From positions 1 to 6,809 of the forward strand of contig CALCKF010000043.1 in NCBI GenBank assembly GCA_937966095.1: 6,809 nucleotides of DNA. The letters run 5' to 3'. Shown here in pieces: positions 6,047 through 6,809 of this stretch; position 1 is the first letter of the stretch; every line of letters begins with the position of its first letter. Source of the stretch: an uncultured Eubacterium sp. (lineage in GTDB: Bacteria; Bacillota; Clostridia; Peptostreptococcales; Anaerovoracaceae). The notes under the pieces were generated by a model that was not told where the DNA came from, did not search any database, and saw nothing but the letters and a program-made list of their open reading frames with translations. The position numbers and the translations under genes were made by a program.

Positions 6047-6550
6047 ATGAATGCGATAGTAGTTGTTGACAGAAACTGGGGAATCGGGAAAGACGGAGGC
6101 CTCCTTGCGCATTTGCCGGGAGATCTGAGATATTACAGACAGAAGACTCTCGGGAATGTAACGATTGTCGGCAGAAAGACTTTGGAATCGTTCCCGGAAG
6201 GTAAACCGCTTCCGGACAGAGTGAACATAGTTTTAACAAGAAATACGGATTATATGAGAGAAGACTGTATAGTATGCAATTCGGTGGAACAGGTATTGGA
6301 AGAGCTTGAGCGCTATGACAGAAACAGAGTATTTGTGTCCGGCGGTGCGGAAGTATATGGGCAGTTCATGGAACTCTGTGACAGTTTTTATGTAACGAGG
6401 ATATATGAAAACTTTGATGCAGACAGATATTTCCCGGATCTTGATGCTTTGGGTTTTGAAGTCGTATGGGAGAGCCCGCTTCAGGAAGAAAACGGAATGT
6501 ATTATAGATTTTTGAAATACAGCAGACCTCAAAAAGGTCTGCCAAGGTGA
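6047..6550 (+). CDS. folA: Dihydrofolate reductase
   Basis: FolA reduces dihydrofolate to tetrahydrofolate with NADPH, regenerating the cofactor oxidised by ThyA. The 167 residues are normal. They show the N-terminal strand NAIVVVDRNWGIG (2-14), LPGDLRYY (23-30) with catalytic acid D26, the NADPH-binding VGRKTLESFP (41-50), PLPDRVNIVLTR (54-65), the FVSGGAEVY loop (96-104) with G99-G100, and T117 in VTRIY. The tryptophan found in E. coli just before the LP (Trp22) is alanine here (LLAHLP), a pattern I associate with clostridial DHFRs. The start is supported by GCGAGGA (6033-6039), 7 bases upstream. An ATG at 6051 is out of frame. The final eight codons form a perfect hairpin, and the stop is one base before rlmB. 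Confidence 0.96.
   Translation: MNAIVVVDRNWGIGKDGGLLAHLPGDLRYYRQKTLGNVTIVGRKTLESFPEGKPLPDRVNIVLTRNTDYMREDCIVCNSVEQVLEELERYDRNRVFVSGGAEVYGQFMELCDSFYVTRIYENFDADRYFPDLDALGFEVVWESPLQEENGMYYRFLKYSRPQKGLPR
6522..6542 (+). other. Perfect hairpin inside the end of folA, just before rlmB
   Basis: GCAGACCT pairs perfectly with AGGTCTGC over 8 bp with loop CAAAA. It encodes the last residues of FolA and ends 9 bases before the rlmB ATG. No T-run follows, so it is not an intrinsic terminator. It lies directly in front of the AAGGTGA that would serve as the rlmB ribosome site and could influence rlmB translation or mRNA stability. Confidence 0.45.
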
Positions 6551-6551
6551 G

Positions 6552-6809
6552 ATGGCAGAGATAATAATAGGAAGGAACGCTGTACTGGAAGCGTTGAAAA
6601 ACAACAGAGAAATAGAAAAGATAACACTGATGAAGGGATCCGAGGGATCGGCGGTAAAAATAGCGGCAAAGGCCAGAGAACGGAAGATACCGATTTACTA
6701 CAGCGACCGGAAACACATGGATAAAATGACTTCGGGAGGAAATCATCAGGGAGTTATCGCAGTGATATCCGACTACAGATATTGTACGGTTGATGATATC
6801 ATTGAAAGG
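6552..6809 (+). CDS. rlmB: 23S rRNA (guanosine-2'-O)-methyltransferase RlmB, N-terminal part (3' partial)
   Basis: The first 86 codons are present and the gene runs off the right edge. RlmB methylates the ribose of G2251 (E. coli numbering) in the peptidyl-transferase region of 23S rRNA with S-adenosylmethionine. The visible part is the N-terminal SpoU substrate-binding domain: IIIGRNAVLEAL (4-15), a typical opening of RlmB/TrmH-like enzymes, then KITLMKGSEGSAVKI, RKIPIYY and GGNHQGVIAVI (about 61-71), whose NHQGV motif is characteristic. The knotted SPOUT catalytic domain is beyond the window. It starts one base after the folA stop (TGA-G-ATG). AAGGTGA (6544-6550) is unusually close to the ATG, so coupling to folA translation is likely. 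Its place downstream of mrnC is common in Firmicutes. Confidence 0.93.
   Translation, partial: MAEIIIGRNAVLEALKNNREIEKITLMKGSEGSAVKIAAKARERKIPIYYSDRKHMDKMTSGGNHQGVIAVISDYRYCTVDDIIER

Noticed and set aside
1..6809. Mobile elements, CRISPR arrays, tRNA genes or prophage parts
   Set aside because: No transposase or integrase, terminal inverted repeats, regular spaced repeats or tRNA-like cloverleaf sequences were seen; apart from gaps of at most about 160 bases the window is filled with housekeeping genes.

Overview
The window is a compact, all-plus-strand stretch of a bacterial chromosome. It is most likely from an anaerobic Firmicute of the class Clostridia. The pointers are the gene order cysE-cysS-mrnC-...-rlmB, strong AGGAGG-type ribosome sites, heavy use of ATA (Ile) and AGA/AGG (Arg) codons, a clostridial-type DHFR sequence and a G5-M23 surface peptidase. 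A Family XIII/Anaerovoracaceae-like organism would fit, but that is a guess from general look only. I see no mobile element, CRISPR array, tRNA, rRNA or riboswitch.

Layout. (1) 1-1037: the C-terminal end of an unidentified gene overlaps by 4 bp the start of a PHP-domain phosphoesterase of the TrpH/YciV (RNase AM) type. This unit is closed by a strong intrinsic terminator (13-bp perfect stem plus T-run). (2) 1038-2286: a single-gene unit for a membrane-anchored G5-M23 (LytM-like) cell-wall endopeptidase. It has its own leader containing a dyad and is closed by a second hairpin terminator. (3) 2287-6809 and beyond: an operon-like run cysE (serine acetyltransferase), cysS (cysteinyl-tRNA synthetase), mrnC (mini-RNase III), an unknown 74-aa tail-anchored protein, thyA (thymidylate synthase), folA (DHFR) and the first 86 codons of rlmB (23S rRNA Gm2251 methyltransferase). 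No terminator is visible inside this run.

How the genes work together. CysE makes O-acetylserine for cysteine synthesis and CysS charges tRNA-Cys. MrnC and RlmB both act on 23S rRNA, and the PHP protein may trim rRNA 5' ends if it is a true RNase AM. ThyA makes dTMP and releases dihydrofolate, which FolA reduces back to tetrahydrofolate. From memory, many clostridia carry the flavin-dependent synthase ThyX, which needs no DHFR, at this position between mrnC and rlmB. Here the position is held by a thyA-folA pair. Several junctions in the operon are exactly TGA-N-ATG with weak ribosome sites, which suggests translational coupling. thyA and folA instead have real gaps and good ribosome sites of their own.

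Most of this is ordinary housekeeping DNA and I found no convincing new system. The items most worth a second look are the thyA-folA pair in a place typical of thyX, the unknown tail-anchored small protein, an in-frame extension behind the stop codon of the PHP gene, the acidic Cys-containing tail of CysE, and the dyad in the M23 leader.
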